A DNA stretch of 64,000 nucleotides from Legionellaceae bacterium (GCA_018061965.1 JAGOTG010000005.1:62001-126000); one strand, 5' to 3'. Shown: positions 8,513 through 17,033, numbered from the stretch's first letter. The notes: generated from the sequence alone by a model not told the origin. A program made the numbers and translations.

Positions 8513-9918
8513 AATACTTGATTCCCTGCATCTTTGCCGCGTCGGTTCAAACGTGCATGCAGTTTTTTGCTGAATTTAACGACTCTTGAAGTCGTTACCG
8601 GACGTCGTTCACTTTTTTCAATCAGAGATGATGAGCGTGTATCACGCATAAAAATATACACAATCAAAGAGCAAGCAATACAAGCCGTCACATACCAATA
8701 AAATCCGCTTTCCATGCCCCGCGACTTAAACCAGAATGCAATGTACTCTGCCGTACCACCAAACAATGAAACTGTGACAGCGTAAGGCAGGCCCACACCC
8801 AAGGTTCTGATTTCCACTGGAAACAATTCTGCTTTTACCACCGCATTAATCGAGGTATACCCGCTCACAATCGTCAGTGCCAGCATAATGTATAAAAAAG
8901 CAGCCCAACAGGAGGAAACATGATTTAATGCCGTTAAAATTGGAACGGTACCGATTGTTCCCAGTACGCCAAACGCAATTAAAATCGGGCGACGCCCCAC
9001 TCGATCCGACAAGGCACCAATCAAAGGTTGTATGAGCATAAACACAAATAAAGTCGCCGCAGAGATCAGAGTTGAATCATTTTTACTGAAACCAGCCGAA
9101 TTCACCAAATATTTCTGCATATAGGTGCTATAGGTATAGAAAGCCAAAGTTCCACCCATGGTCAAGCCGACTACAATCAAGATTTCTCGTGGATAACGAA
9201 ATAAAGTGCGCAATGTCGATTCTTTTTTGCGAGTCTGGACCCTCGTCAGAAACGATTGAGTCTCTTGCATGCCCAATCGCAAACGCAGTGCCACCAAAGC
9301 CAACAACGCGCCGATCACAAAGGGAATGCGCCAACCCCAAGACTCTAATTGGGCTTCGGTTAAAAACCAATGTTGTAATAAAATTAAAATCAACAAAGCA
9401 AATAATTGCCCCGCAATCAGCGTCACATATTGAAAACTTGAGTAAAAACCACGCCGATTAGGGGTCGCCATTTCCGAGAGATAGGTCGCTGACGACGCAT
9501 ACTCGCCCCCCACAGATAAACCCTGTAATAGCCGAGCAAATACTAATAAAATCGGGGCAGCAATCCCAATACTTTGGTAACTTGGGGTTACCGCAATGAT
9601 CAGCGATCCGATACACATGATGATCACCGAACCAATAAGTGCTTTTTTGCGTCCGCGTCGATCAGCGTAAGTACCCATCAACCACCCACCCACCGGGCGC
9701 ATAAAAAATCCCACTGCGAAAATTGCCGATGTATTTAACAATTGCGCAGTCAAATCACCATTTGGAAAAAAAGATTTGGCAAAATAAATCGAAAACGCTG
9801 CATAGACATACCAATCATACCACTCAATCAAATTACCGATTGAGCCACGCACAATTGATTTTAAGCGCGATCGCGTGGAAATTAGGTCCTCTTTCTGCTG
9901 TACCGTCGTTTTTCCCAT
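8509..9918 (-). CDS. MHS-family MFS carrier (KgtP/ProP-like)
   Basis: This is a 469-residue, twelve-helix transporter of the metabolite:H+ symporter (MHS) family. Signatures are GNLIEWYDWYVYA in helix 1, the loop GTYADRRGRKKALI, and LQGLSVGGEYASSATYLSE. Close relatives include alpha-ketoglutarate permease KgtP and proline/betaine permease ProP. A dicarboxylate substrate is likely but unproved. GAGGAG lies upstream of the ATG at 9918. It sits where tatC would be expected after tatAB, 27 bp downstream of tatB, and overlaps the pteridine reductase gene downstream. Confidence 0.85.
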   Translation of the reverse strand: MGKTTVQQKEDLISTRSRLKSIVRGSIGNLIEWYDWYVYAAFSIYFAKSFFPNGDLTAQLLNTSAIFAVGFFMRPVGGWLMGTYADRRGRKKALIGSVIIMCIGSLIIAVTPSYQSIGIAAPILLVFARLLQGLSVGGEYASSATYLSEMATPNRRGFYSSFQYVTLIAGQLFALLILILLQHWFLTEAQLESWGWRIPFVIGALLALVALRLRLGMQETQSFLTRVQTRKKESTLRTLFRYPREILIVVGLTMGGTLAFYTYSTYMQKYLVNSAGFSKNDSTLISAATLFVFMLIQPLIGALSDRVGRRPILIAFGVLGTIGTVPILTALNHVSSCWAAFLYIMLALTIVSGYTSINAVVKAELFPVEIRTLGVGLPYAVTVSLFGGTAEYIAFWFKSRGMESGFYWYVTACIACSLIVYIFMRDTRSSSLIEKSERRPVTTSRVVKFSKKLHARLNRRGKDAGNQVL

Positions 9919-9945
9919 AAGTTTTGATACTCCTCAACAATATAA

Positions 9946-10164
9946 CTATTTTTCAATTTTTTGAGCTTTTCTCTTGTTTTGTTCTAATTGCTTCTCCAGC
10001 ATAGCCTGCTGCAATATTTGTTCCAATTTCGCCATCCAATCATAATAATATTGACGACATGTCGCAAAAAAACAGGCCGCGTCTACGATTAATTTGGGAA
10101 GCTTTTTTGAATCGAATACCAGAAGAGCCACACCTAAGGTTAATAATAATTGCCCTAAACTCAT
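9946..10164 (-). CDS. tatB: TatB-like Sec-independent translocase subunit, very short
   Basis: The protein has 72 residues: an N-terminal membrane helix (LGQLLLTLGVALLVFDSKKL) and then a long amphipathic, charged helix. This is the TatA/TatB architecture, and the gene follows tatA with an ATGA overlap, which is the tatB position. E. coli TatB has about 171 residues, so the cytoplasmic tail is greatly shortened here. The usual Glu8 and the FGP hinge are poorly conserved. No tatC follows; an MFS gene takes its place. The assignment rests on topology and position. Confidence 0.72.
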   Translation of the reverse strand: MSLGQLLLTLGVALLVFDSKKLPKLIVDAACFFATCRQYYYDWMAKLEQILQQAMLEKQLEQNKRKAQKIEK

Positions 10165-10328
10165 GAAGATGGCTTATTATTATCATGAGAGGAGAGGGCG
10201 TCACGGAATTGTTTGATGGCAGCTCCGAGATCTGCGCCGATAGATTTTAGTTTATTCGTTCCGAATAATCCAATAATAATCAAAAAAATCAATAACAATG
10301 ATAACGGACTCATTCCACTCAATCCCAT
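10161..10328 (-). CDS. tatA: TatA Sec-independent translocase pore subunit
   Basis: This small gene encodes 55 residues from the ATG at 10328. A short N-terminal hydrophobic helix (LSLLLIFLIIIGLFG) is followed by the conserved amphipathic segment containing KSIGADLGAAIKQFR. This is the TatA pattern that builds the twin-arginine translocation pore in the inner membrane. The start lies inside the end of ubiB (10-bp overlap) and its TGA overlaps the tatB start. ubiB, tatA and tatB therefore form one translationally coupled unit, as in E. coli. The phenylalanine-glycine hinge is present as LFGTNKL. Confidence 0.88.
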   Translation of the reverse strand: MGLSGMSPLSLLLIFLIIIGLFGTNKLKSIGADLGAAIKQFRDALSSHDNNKPSS

Positions 10329-11971
10329 TTTTTACTCCTAGAACTAGGTTTAATCAGCGCCAAACAACCACCCGTAACAGCCGCCCCCATAACAAACATC
10401 ATCAATTCTTTTTGTTGTAACCATTGACCATAATGCAGGCCCATCACCAGCGTCATGGCTAGAAAAACCCCTAGGCTGACACCTCGCAAAAATCCTTTAT
10501 CGGGTTCAGGCGTATCAACATGTCTTACTATAGGAACCTTTTGATCTTTGAGCCGCGATAATACATCATTAATTAAACGTGGCATATAGGGAAGATCCTC
10601 GATGATAAAAGGAATATTCTCGCGCATGTGTTTAAAAAATGCTTTAGGACCCATCTGATCACGTAACCAACGTTCGATAAATGGTTTGCCCGCAACCCAT
10701 ATATTCAAATCCGGATAAATATGGCGTCCCAACCCCTCTACCGCAAACAACGTTTTTTGCAGGAGCATTAATTGCGGTTGAATTTCCATATGAAAGCGTC
10801 GGCCAACTTGTAATAATTGTAAAATCAATTGTGCAAACGAAATATCTTTTAATGGTTTTTCAAAAATAGGTTCACAGACCGTACGAATCGCGGACTCAAA
10901 CTCTTCAATGCGTGTATGCGGTGCAACCCAACCCGACTCAACATGTAGAATGGCAATCCTACGATAATCTCGATTGAAAAATGCATACAAATTTTCTGCC
11001 AAATAACGTTTGTCGCTCGCATCTAACGTTCCCATAATCCCAAAATCCACACAAATATACTGAGGATTTTCAGGATCTTCGGTTGATACAAACACATTTC
11101 CAGGATGCATGTCAGCGTGAAAAAAGCAGTCGCGAAACACCTGGGTAAAAAACAGATGCAAGCCTCTCTCAGCCAAACTTTTAAGGTTAATACCATGACT
11201 AAGCAGCTGATCTAGATCAGAGGAAGGCACCCCATGAATTCTCTCTAACACCAATACATTTTTGTGCACATAGTCCCAATAAATTTTGGGCACATACAAC
11301 AGAGACGAATCCTGAAAATTACGTTTTAATTGGGTTGCATTGGCAGCTTCACGTTGTAAATCCAATTCATCTAACAGATTGCGTTCAAACTCTGCGACCA
11401 AATCTTTGGGTTTTAAATACTTCGATCCCCACCAATGCCGCTCCAGCATATTTGCCATTTTTTTGAGGATGGCCAGATCCCGGTCAATGATCTCGCGAAT
11501 ATTCGGGCGCAAAATTTTTATCACCACCGATTCGCCGGTTTTCAAATAAGCTGTGTGTACCTGAGCGATGGAAGCTGAAGCCAAGGGAATTAAGTCAAAG
11601 CCATCAAATACCGTGTAGGGCGATTGGCCATAGGTTTTTTCTAGCATGCTAATCACTTGTTCGCTAGAAAAGGGCGGCACACTATCGCGAAGCTTAGATA
11701 ACTCGGCCATAATGTCTGCAGGCACAATATCGGGTCTGGTCGATAAAGCCTGTCCAAATTTAATAAAAATAGGCCCCAGTTTCTCAAATGTTTCGCGCAA
11801 TGCCACGCCACGATGAAAGGGCTTGGTCCGAAACCAATTCCAAGGATTGAGATAAACAACAAACCGGAATGCCGCAAAATAGGGGAAAGAAACCAACAGG
11901 CGATCTAAACCAGATTGGGCCAGAACATAATTGATGTACAGAAATCTCCGCGCTTGTTTAAGGGTGCTCAT
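10319..11971 (-). CDS. ubiB: UbiB ubiquinone-biosynthesis accessory ATPase/kinase-like protein
   Basis: The ATG at 11971 (MSTLKQARRFLYI) gives 550 residues, close to E. coli UbiB (546). An in-frame start ten codons upstream is less likely. Diagnostic motifs are KFGQALSTRPD (the KxGQ motif of the UbiB/ADCK family), the Ala-rich loop ASASIAQVH, FFHADMHPGNVF and VDFGIMG. Two C-terminal membrane helices follow. UbiB proteins bind ATP and promote ubiquinone synthesis, probably by extracting lipid intermediates. The start overlaps the ubiJ end, and the end overlaps tatA. Confidence 0.95.
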   Translation of the reverse strand: MSTLKQARRFLYINYVLAQSGLDRLLVSFPYFAAFRFVVYLNPWNWFRTKPFHRGVALRETFEKLGPIFIKFGQALSTRPDIVPADIMAELSKLRDSVPPFSSEQVISMLEKTYGQSPYTVFDGFDLIPLASASIAQVHTAYLKTGESVVIKILRPNIREIIDRDLAILKKMANMLERHWWGSKYLKPKDLVAEFERNLLDELDLQREAANATQLKRNFQDSSLLYVPKIYWDYVHKNVLVLERIHGVPSSDLDQLLSHGINLKSLAERGLHLFFTQVFRDCFFHADMHPGNVFVSTEDPENPQYICVDFGIMGTLDASDKRYLAENLYAFFNRDYRRIAILHVESGWVAPHTRIEEFESAIRTVCEPIFEKPLKDISFAQLILQLLQVGRRFHMEIQPQLMLLQKTLFAVEGLGRHIYPDLNIWVAGKPFIERWLRDQMGPKAFFKHMRENIPFIIEDLPYMPRLINDVLSRLKDQKVPIVRHVDTPEPDKGFLRGVSLGVFLAMTLVMGLHYGQWLQQKELMMFVMGAAVTGGCLALIKPSSRSKKWD

Positions 11972-12575
11972 GATCGACTGACAACTGATTAAAATGAGCA
12001 AGCAATCGATCTAAACGCAAACTCAGATCATCCACATCCTGAAAAAAATCTTGCACTTCTTGTGGACTCGGAATCAACTGACGCTCTTCTTGCAAATATT
12101 CCGTCATAGAACGCTTTAAGGATGACATAAGGCGTCGATTGAAAGCCCGACCTCCGCGCACCCAAGAACCAATTTGATGCGCCACCACATCGCCCGTAAA
12201 ATGTGCCAAATGCCCTTCCCAATCCACTTCAATATTATCAAACAAGGCTTTCACTTCTTGTCCCAACTCCACATCTCCTGAGATACGAATATTATCATTA
12301 AAAACAGAACGTAATTTAGAGGCAGGCAACAAACTCAACCGGATCAATCCTAGCGGGTTAGAGTGAATCACGGTATCCGGAATACCTTCATAATAAGCCA
12401 ATAAACGCACGCAACCCTGATGGAAATTTAAGAAAAAACACACATTCAGAGGATTAATCACCACCTCCAAAACCTTCCCCTCTAAGGGCTTTATTTTAGC
12501 AGGCATATCCTCGTCTAAGGTCAAAGCACAATTAATGGCTTTTTGAAGCGCTAATAACGAATATTCCTTAAGCAA
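11958..12575 (-). CDS. ubiJ: UbiJ SCP2-domain ubiquinone assembly factor
   Basis: The product has 205 residues, with an N-terminal SCP2-like lipid-binding domain (about 1-110) and a C-terminal helical region. E. coli UbiJ is 201 residues and holds the Ubi enzyme complex together around hydrophobic intermediates. Sequence similarity across this family is low. The identification rests on length, on the IRISGDVELGQEV segment typical of the SCP2 domain, and on the invariant position between ubiE and ubiB. It starts 12 bp after ubiE and overlaps ubiB by 14 bp. Confidence 0.85.
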   Translation of the reverse strand: MLKEYSLLALQKAINCALTLDEDMPAKIKPLEGKVLEVVINPLNVCFFLNFHQGCVRLLAYYEGIPDTVIHSNPLGLIRLSLLPASKLRSVFNDNIRISGDVELGQEVKALFDNIEVDWEGHLAHFTGDVVAHQIGSWVRGGRAFNRRLMSSLKRSMTEYLQEERQLIPSPQEVQDFFQDVDDLSLRLDRLLAHFNQLSVDHEHP

Positions 12576-12587
12576 AATGAATCCTCA

Positions 12588-13340
12588 TTAATATTTATAG
12601 GCGATATGCAAAGCAACAATGCCACCGCTTAAATTATGGTAACGACAATCAGAAAAACCGACTGCTTCGATCATTGTCTTTAGTTCTTCTTGAGTAGGAT
12701 GCATCCGAATCGACTCTGCCAGATAGCGGTACGAATCTTCATCTTGTGCAACCCACTGGCCAATTTTAGGCAATACGTGAAAAGAATACCAGTCATAGAT
12801 AGGTTGTAACCCAGGTAACACCGGTGCAGAAAACTCTAAAATCATAATTTTTCCACCAGGTCGGCACACCTGATACATCGAACGTAACGCGGCACTCTTA
12901 TCTGTCACATTTCTTAAGCCAAATCCCATAGTAATACAATCAAAATGATTGTCGGAAAAAGGCAAAAATTCTGCATTGGCTTGAACATAGTGCACCGATT
13001 GCACCAAGCCGCTGTCTATCAAACGGTCGCGCCCTCTGGCCAACATACTCGCATTGATGTCCGCCAAAACCACTTGACCACTGGGACCCACTGCATGCGC
13101 AAGTAACCGCGCCAAATCGCCACTACCGCCCGCCAAATCTAAAACGCATTGCCCTTTTTTGGCTCTAGATAATTCGACCGCAAACCGTTTCCACCAACGA
13201 TGAATCCCAAAAGACATCAGGTCATTCATCAAATCATATTGATGGGCAACAGAATGAAATACCTCTGCAACTTTACCCTGCTTTTCTTGGATGGGCACCG
13301 TTTGAAACCCAAAATGAGTTTGCTGTTCATCGGGAGACAT
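12588..13340 (-). CDS. ubiE: UbiE ubiquinone/menaquinone C-methyltransferase
   Basis: This is a 250-residue SAM-dependent methyltransferase. Motif I is [15 protein letters not shown], and the family signatures [14 protein letters not shown] and [11 protein letters not shown] are present. It methylates the demethoxyubiquinol ring (and demethylmenaquinol in organisms that make it). It heads the minus-strand ubiE-ubiJ-ubiB-tatA-tatB operon. Its start at 13340 is opposed by a divergent promoter for the gene at 13472; no strong promoter of its own was recognised. Confidence 0.96.
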   Translation of the reverse strand: MSPDEQQTHFGFQTVPIQEKQGKVAEVFHSVAHQYDLMNDLMSFGIHRWWKRFAVELSRAKKGQCVLDLAGGSGDLARLLAHAVGPSGQVVLADINASMLARGRDRLIDSGLVQSVHYVQANAEFLPFSDNHFDCITMGFGLRNVTDKSAALRSMYQVCRPGGKIMILEFSAPVLPGLQPIYDWYSFHVLPKIGQWVAQDEDSYRYLAESIRMHPTQEELKTMIEAVGFSDCRYHNLSGGIVALHIAYKY

Positions 13341-13398
13341 AATTATCTTAATTTATAAAAACTGCAGTGTAATCTATTTTCAAAATATCTACAAAAGC

Positions 13399-13427
13399 TT
13401 TACAAACACACGGCTTTATTGTACAAT
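13399..13427 (+). promoter_or_regulatory. Sigma-70 promoter for the 195-aa unknown gene
   Basis: TTTACA (13399-13404) is separated by 17 bp from TACAAT (13422-13427). Both hexamers match the consensus at five of six positions and the spacing is optimal. The predicted transcript starts about 13434, 38 bp upstream of the ATG at 13472. Confidence 0.7.
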
Positions 13428-13471
13428 ATTAAACCTATTAATTCAATAAAAAACCACTCATTGAGGTCATC

Positions 13472-14059
13472 ATGTTTGGAATTCAACTTAAAGCCCTAAA
13501 GCAAAGTATAGCCGCCGCAAACAGAATAACCGATCCCGAAGGAGCCATTAACGCATACACTGACATTCTCACCGAAAAGCTGAGAAACGGAAAGAAAACA
13601 TTCACCGTTGCAGCTATTTTATTTCTCGATGATGACAAATGCGCTGATATGTATTATCGCCGCGCCAGCATGTATGAAAAATTGGCCAAACGATCTTTAG
13701 TTCGAAACGATGAACCAGAAGCACTTGAGTACTATAAACAGGCCTTATCAGATATGGGTCACGCAATCAAAGCTTCCGAAAGTTTAGACAAAAAAAATGC
13801 CTGTCGCAAACAGTATCGCGACTATGCAGCAGTAATAAGAGAGATCGAACAAAACCCAAAGATAGCAACTAGTAGCGTCTCAAGAAAAAGAGCGTTAGAG
13901 ACGTCAAACGATACGGGGTCTGCTGTTTTTGAAAAAGCGCCTTCTTCGAATTATCATTTGCGCAACACTAGAATGTGGAATCCTAAAATAGACTATGAAA
14001 AGAGGATAGATAGGCTTGAAGATGAGAGATTAGGTCATACTCCTAAGCGTAATCGTTAA
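13472..14059 (+). CDS. Unknown 195-aa protein with TPR-like helices
   Basis: I do not recognise a named family. Residues 1-130 are helical with a pattern like one to two tetratricopeptide units (MYYRRASMYEKLAK, then EALEYYKQALSDMGHAI). The C-terminal third is basic and looks disordered (SSVSRKRALE..., ending HTPKRNR). There is no signal peptide or membrane segment. It has its own good promoter and a structured region downstream. A single-gene transcript, helical repeats and a basic tail are compatible with a secreted effector in this kind of genome, but that is speculation. Confidence 0.6.
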   Translation: MFGIQLKALKQSIAAANRITDPEGAINAYTDILTEKLRNGKKTFTVAAILFLDDDKCADMYYRRASMYEKLAKRSLVRNDEPEALEYYKQALSDMGHAIKASESLDKKNACRKQYRDYAAVIREIEQNPKIATSSVSRKRALETSNDTGSAVFEKAPSSNYHLRNTRMWNPKIDYEKRIDRLEDERLGHTPKRNR

Positions 14060-14297
14060 TAACAGCTCATTGTACCCCATAACTGTTCGGACTGATGAGG
14101 CGTTTACGCCGTCTCGAAATCTCTGTGAACAGGCTTAGCGACGATGCTGTGCATCTCCTCATCCCGAATGGTCATCTCTATTGTTTGTTAAAAAATATTG
14201 ACTTTTGAGCTCATCAAGTAAAAAATAAAAAGATACCGTTTCAAGAACGCTGTTGTTCCCGCGCGTACATAATACATATCTTTACAAGGAGAAATTG
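14060..14297 (+). other. Long gap upstream of corA leader: palindromic, alternatively pairing element
   Basis: The 361-bp interval between the unknown gene and corA contains a structured segment at 14083-14163. GGCG-TTTA-CGCC (14099-14110) forms a tight hairpin. CTGTTC (14083-14088) can pair with GAACAG (14127-14132). GATGAGG (14094-14100) can instead pair with CCTCATC (14157-14163), and GATG/CATC (14143-14155) makes another small hairpin. These pairings are partly exclusive. It resembles a degenerate REP-type repeat; a leader attenuator is the alternative. A TTGACT hexamer at 14198-14203 could be a -35 element, but no convincing -10 follows. Confidence 0.5.
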
Positions 14298-14408
14298 ATG
14301 ACAAAGATGTCAACCCTGTTTTTATCTTTATGCCTGATATTCGGTTCTTTTCATAGTTATGCCAGTCAAATACACACATTCGATCCGCCTCCCCACCCCT
14401 CTCCCTAA
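14298..14408 (+). CDS. 36-aa proline-rich leader peptide upstream of corA
   Basis: The ORF has an excellent ribosome site (AAGGAG, 14287-14292, five bases before the ATG). It encodes a hydrophobic signal-like segment (STLFLSLCLIFGSFHSYA) and a short tail holding five prolines within the last nine residues. It ends 11 bp before the corA start, and the corA Shine-Dalgarno overlaps its stop. Proline-coding leaders regulate the Mg2+ transporter gene mgtA in Salmonella (MgtL), so a similar translational control of corA is plausible. It could also be a small exported peptide. Confidence 0.6.
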   Translation: MTKMSTLFLSLCLIFGSFHSYASQIHTFDPPPHPSP

Positions 14409-14419
14409 AGGATACAACC

Positions 14420-15376
14420 ATGCTGAGATACCTAGAACGGAACCATGAAAAAATCCAAACATGGGATCAAAAAAAAACTTTTGATCTAAAAAACGTTGTC
14501 TGGTTTGACTTGGTGTCTCCCAGTCGCGATGAGGAACTCTTTCTAGAAAACCAGTTAGGTTTTAGCTTACCCAGTCGCGCTGAGATGGTAGAAATCGAAT
14601 TATCCAGTCGATTATATTGTGAAGATGATACTTTTTTTATGACAGCTACCATGATTGCTCATTCAGACTCGGATACTGCTGAGCCTGTGTTGGATCCGGT
14701 CACCTTTGTATTGAACAAAAATCAATTAATCACAATCCGTTACATTGAACCGCAGTCATTTCGATTGTTTGATATTCACACAGAAAAACTTTCCGAAAAT
14801 CATCGTGAACCGAATTTTTTACTAATAAGTCTGTTAGATATTACGGTCGATCGATTGGCAGATATTTTAGAATTAGCAGGTCATCGTTTGGATGCGTACT
14901 CCCAAACTATTTTTAATAAAACACATAGAACTACCAAACATGATTATCCTCATTTAATGCAGCAAATAGGATCCATCGGTGATTTGAACACCAAAGCTCG
15001 TGAAAGCTTAGTGACCTTCAGGCGTTTATTAACTTTCTTTTCTGCAACGTTTGAACCCAAACTAGCCCATTTGACATCGATCACCGCAGACATTTTGGCT
15101 TTGAGTGATCATGCTACCTTTCTATCGACCAAAATTAATTTTTTATTGGATGCAACACTAGGCTTGGTTAATATTGAACAAAACAATGTGATCAAAACGC
15201 TTTCCATTGCCGCAGTGATTTTTTTACCGCCTACTTTGATTGCAAGTATCTATGGGATGAACTTCAAAAACATGCCAGAACTCTCCTGGCACTATGGATA
15301 TATGTTTACCATGGGCCTCATGTTTGTTTCTACCTGGTTGCCCTACAAATACTTTAAGTATCGCAAATGGTTGTAG
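14420..15376 (+). CDS. corA: CorA-family divalent metal (Mg2+/Co2+) transporter
   Basis: This 318-residue protein has the CorA layout: a large N-terminal cytoplasmic alpha/beta domain, a long helix, and two C-terminal membrane helices. The selectivity signature YGMNF is at the end of the first helix (about residues 275-290), followed by the second helix and a basic tail (KYFKYRKWL). CorA pentamers import Mg2+ across the inner membrane. AAGGA just upstream supports the start. A proline-rich leader ORF lies immediately before it. Paralogues sometimes export Zn2+ (ZntB), but the GMN here matches CorA. Confidence 0.9.
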   Translation: MLRYLERNHEKIQTWDQKKTFDLKNVVWFDLVSPSRDEELFLENQLGFSLPSRAEMVEIELSSRLYCEDDTFFMTATMIAHSDSDTAEPVLDPVTFVLNKNQLITIRYIEPQSFRLFDIHTEKLSENHREPNFLLISLLDITVDRLADILELAGHRLDAYSQTIFNKTHRTTKHDYPHLMQQIGSIGDLNTKARESLVTFRRLLTFFSATFEPKLAHLTSITADILALSDHATFLSTKINFLLDATLGLVNIEQNNVIKTLSIAAVIFLPPTLIASIYGMNFKNMPELSWHYGYMFTMGLMFVSTWLPYKYFKYRKWL

Positions 15377-15397
15377 GCAGGCACTGTTGTACCTGCC
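15376..15397. repeat. Hairpin between convergent corA and MFS genes
   Basis: GGCAGG (15376-15381) pairs with CCTGCC (15392-15397) across a 10-nt loop, directly after the corA stop and before the end of the MFS gene. No U-tract is seen on either strand, so terminator activity is uncertain. Confidence 0.4.
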
Positions 15398-15407
15398 AAA
15401 CAACATA

Positions 15408-16688
15408 TTAACTCGCCTTATGCTCGTCCTTAACCCATTTCAGCATCGCTGCACCAATAACCTGATACAAGGGCAAAATCCCTAATGCCAAATGATAGCT
15501 GAACAGCGAAAACTCATGCGTATGCGCAATTTTGCCAACCGCATCGAGCACGGCACCAATCAAGGGTTCAGTAATCGCATCCAAAAATGCATCACTGGCA
15601 TTGATCAAAGAAATAACTGTCCCAGCCAAGTATAACGGATTCGATTCTTTTCCTATTACAAAAACAATCGAAAAAGAGCCCAAACAAAAACCGAAAACAA
15701 AGAGCAAAACGCCTAACATCCAAATAGGCAATGGATGTACATAAATGACTAAGGTCAAAGCTAATGCAGATATAAGTGTAGAGTACCCCATTAAGGCACA
15801 ACGATTTTTCATCCAGCGCGTCGCCATGGCGAGTACCGGGCTACCAATCCCCAAACCCACAAATACAACCGATATCAATGTTGAGCTGGTTAATTTATCC
15901 AGATGGTAAGCTTGTTGTAAAAAAGGATTTCCCCATAGCCCACAAAAGATAACTACTGGTGAAAAAGCCAATCCACCATAAGCTGTCAGCAACCAGTTTT
16001 GTTTATTGTTGATAATTAGCAATATATTCTGCCAAATACTTCGCGTATCCTCATCTGCTATCTTTTGAGCTTCGGCAGCATGATTGATCCCTGTCGAGGG
16101 CACATCTCTCACATAAATCAAAAACAATATACCTAAGACAATGCCTAACCAAGCCAAATCAACCAGGCTGTTACGCCACCCTACGTGTTGCATTAACCAA
16201 GCCAAGGGCATTTGCCCGCATATAGCGCCTACCATGGCTGCTGCTACGACAAAAGAGGCTAGCAAAGCATAATGTTTTTTATCAAACCACACAGCAGCGA
16301 GTTTAAAATAGGCAATAGTCGCAAACGAAACACCCACTCCGGTCAAAGAACGACCTATAATGGCTGTATTCAAATGTTCTGCTTGCGAAAAAACAAAAAT
16401 ACCCAATGCACAAGCAAAAATGGCAAGACTGGTCACCCAGCGTGTTCCATAATGATCTAAAATTATGCCAACAAATAATGGCACAATGAGGTATGTCCAA
16501 AAATAAACCCCGGACAAAACCCCCAAACCTAAGCCTTGCAAATGGAAGGATTCCATCAACTGGCTGGCCATAACACTGGGGAAATTTTGTAAAATATATT
16601 TATAAAACAAAAAAGCCGCACACAAGCCCATCACCAGCATAGCGCGGCCGGATTGTGATGGCTTTGAAACGGTTTTTGTGTGATTCAT
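15408..16688 (-). CDS. MFS transporter of unknown substrate
   Basis: This 426-residue protein has about twelve membrane helices and the MFS inter-helix signature in DHYGTRWVTSLAIFACALG. The N-terminal FLFYKYILQNFPSVMASQL pattern is typical of carriers found in Legionellales and related intracellular bacteria, including the Pht-type nutrient transporters. I cannot assign a substrate. A consensus promoter and a 41-codon leader ORF lie upstream on the same strand. It is convergent with corA. Confidence 0.8.
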   Translation of the reverse strand: MNHTKTVSKPSQSGRAMLVMGLCAAFLFYKYILQNFPSVMASQLMESFHLQGLGLGVLSGVYFWTYLIVPLFVGIILDHYGTRWVTSLAIFACALGIFVFSQAEHLNTAIIGRSLTGVGVSFATIAYFKLAAVWFDKKHYALLASFVVAAAMVGAICGQMPLAWLMQHVGWRNSLVDLAWLGIVLGILFLIYVRDVPSTGINHAAEAQKIADEDTRSIWQNILLIINNKQNWLLTAYGGLAFSPVVIFCGLWGNPFLQQAYHLDKLTSSTLISVVFVGLGIGSPVLAMATRWMKNRCALMGYSTLISALALTLVIYVHPLPIWMLGVLLFVFGFCLGSFSIVFVIGKESNPLYLAGTVISLINASDAFLDAITEPLIGAVLDAVGKIAHTHEFSLFSYHLALGILPLYQVIGAAMLKWVKDEHKAS

Positions 16689-16763
16689 GAGTCTCTCCTA
16701 ATAAATAATGTCAAATCGTATGGAGCCTGCCCTAGAGCATCTCAATCCAACGATTAGCACACC

Positions 16764-16889
16764 CTAGGGTTCGGAGAGGAAAAATAAAAACACCACATAA
16801 GAAATGGCAATAGACGCAACAGATCGCAAACTCATCTTGCTAGAGAAAGAAGAAATAGTCTGTTTTTGCGATAAGTTCATGTGAATCAT
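16764..16889 (-). CDS. Possible 41-aa hydrophobic leader ORF upstream of the MFS gene
   Basis: The ORF starts about 15 nt after the predicted transcription start of a near-consensus promoter and ends 75 nt before the MFS start. It encodes a basic, serine-rich N-terminus and a hydrophobic C-terminal segment (SYVVFLFFLSEP). An internal start at 16880 gives 38 residues. No clear Shine-Dalgarno precedes either start, so translation is uncertain. Position suggests a regulatory leader peptide or a small membrane protein. Confidence 0.35.
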   Translation of the reverse strand: MIHMNLSQKQTISSFSSKMSLRSVASIAISYVVFLFFLSEP

Positions 16890-16910
16890 AGGTTTTGATA
16901 CTAGACAATT

Positions 16911-16940
16911 ATCATATCCAATTTAGATTAATATTGTCAA
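16911..16940 (-). promoter_or_regulatory. Near-consensus sigma-70 promoter for the MFS transcript
   Basis: On the minus strand TTGACA (16940-16935) is followed after 18 bp by TATGAT (16916-16911). The -35 is perfect and the -10 matches five of six. The transcript would start near 16904, leaving a leader of about 215 nt before the MFS start codon. Confidence 0.75.
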
Positions 16941-17013
16941 GCAAATGAACAGATAATTTGGTTTTGTTTACTGTTCAGTATGACGTACTAAATCTAAAGC
17001 CACTGGTTTGATT

Positions 17014-17033
17014 CCCCCTGCTTTCTCAGGGGG
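17014..17033. repeat. GC-rich hairpin downstream of the 81-aa ORF
   Basis: CCCCCTG (17014-17020) and CAGGGGG (17027-17033) form a perfect 7-bp stem with a 6-nt loop. It lies beyond the 3' end of the small minus-strand ORF and could stop or stabilise that transcript, but lacks a U-tract. The rest of 16941-17088 shows no gene that I can support. Confidence 0.5.

Noticed and set aside
14091..14119. CTGATGAG ... CGAAA resembling a hammerhead ribozyme core
   Set aside because: Extra bases separate the stem II arm from GAAA, and no proper stems I and III with a cleavage UH could be formed around it. A repeat or attenuator explains the pairing better.
15224..15406. Short ORFs antisense to corA and within other conserved genes
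   Set aside because: They follow the codon structure of the real gene on the other strand and have no supporting start signals.
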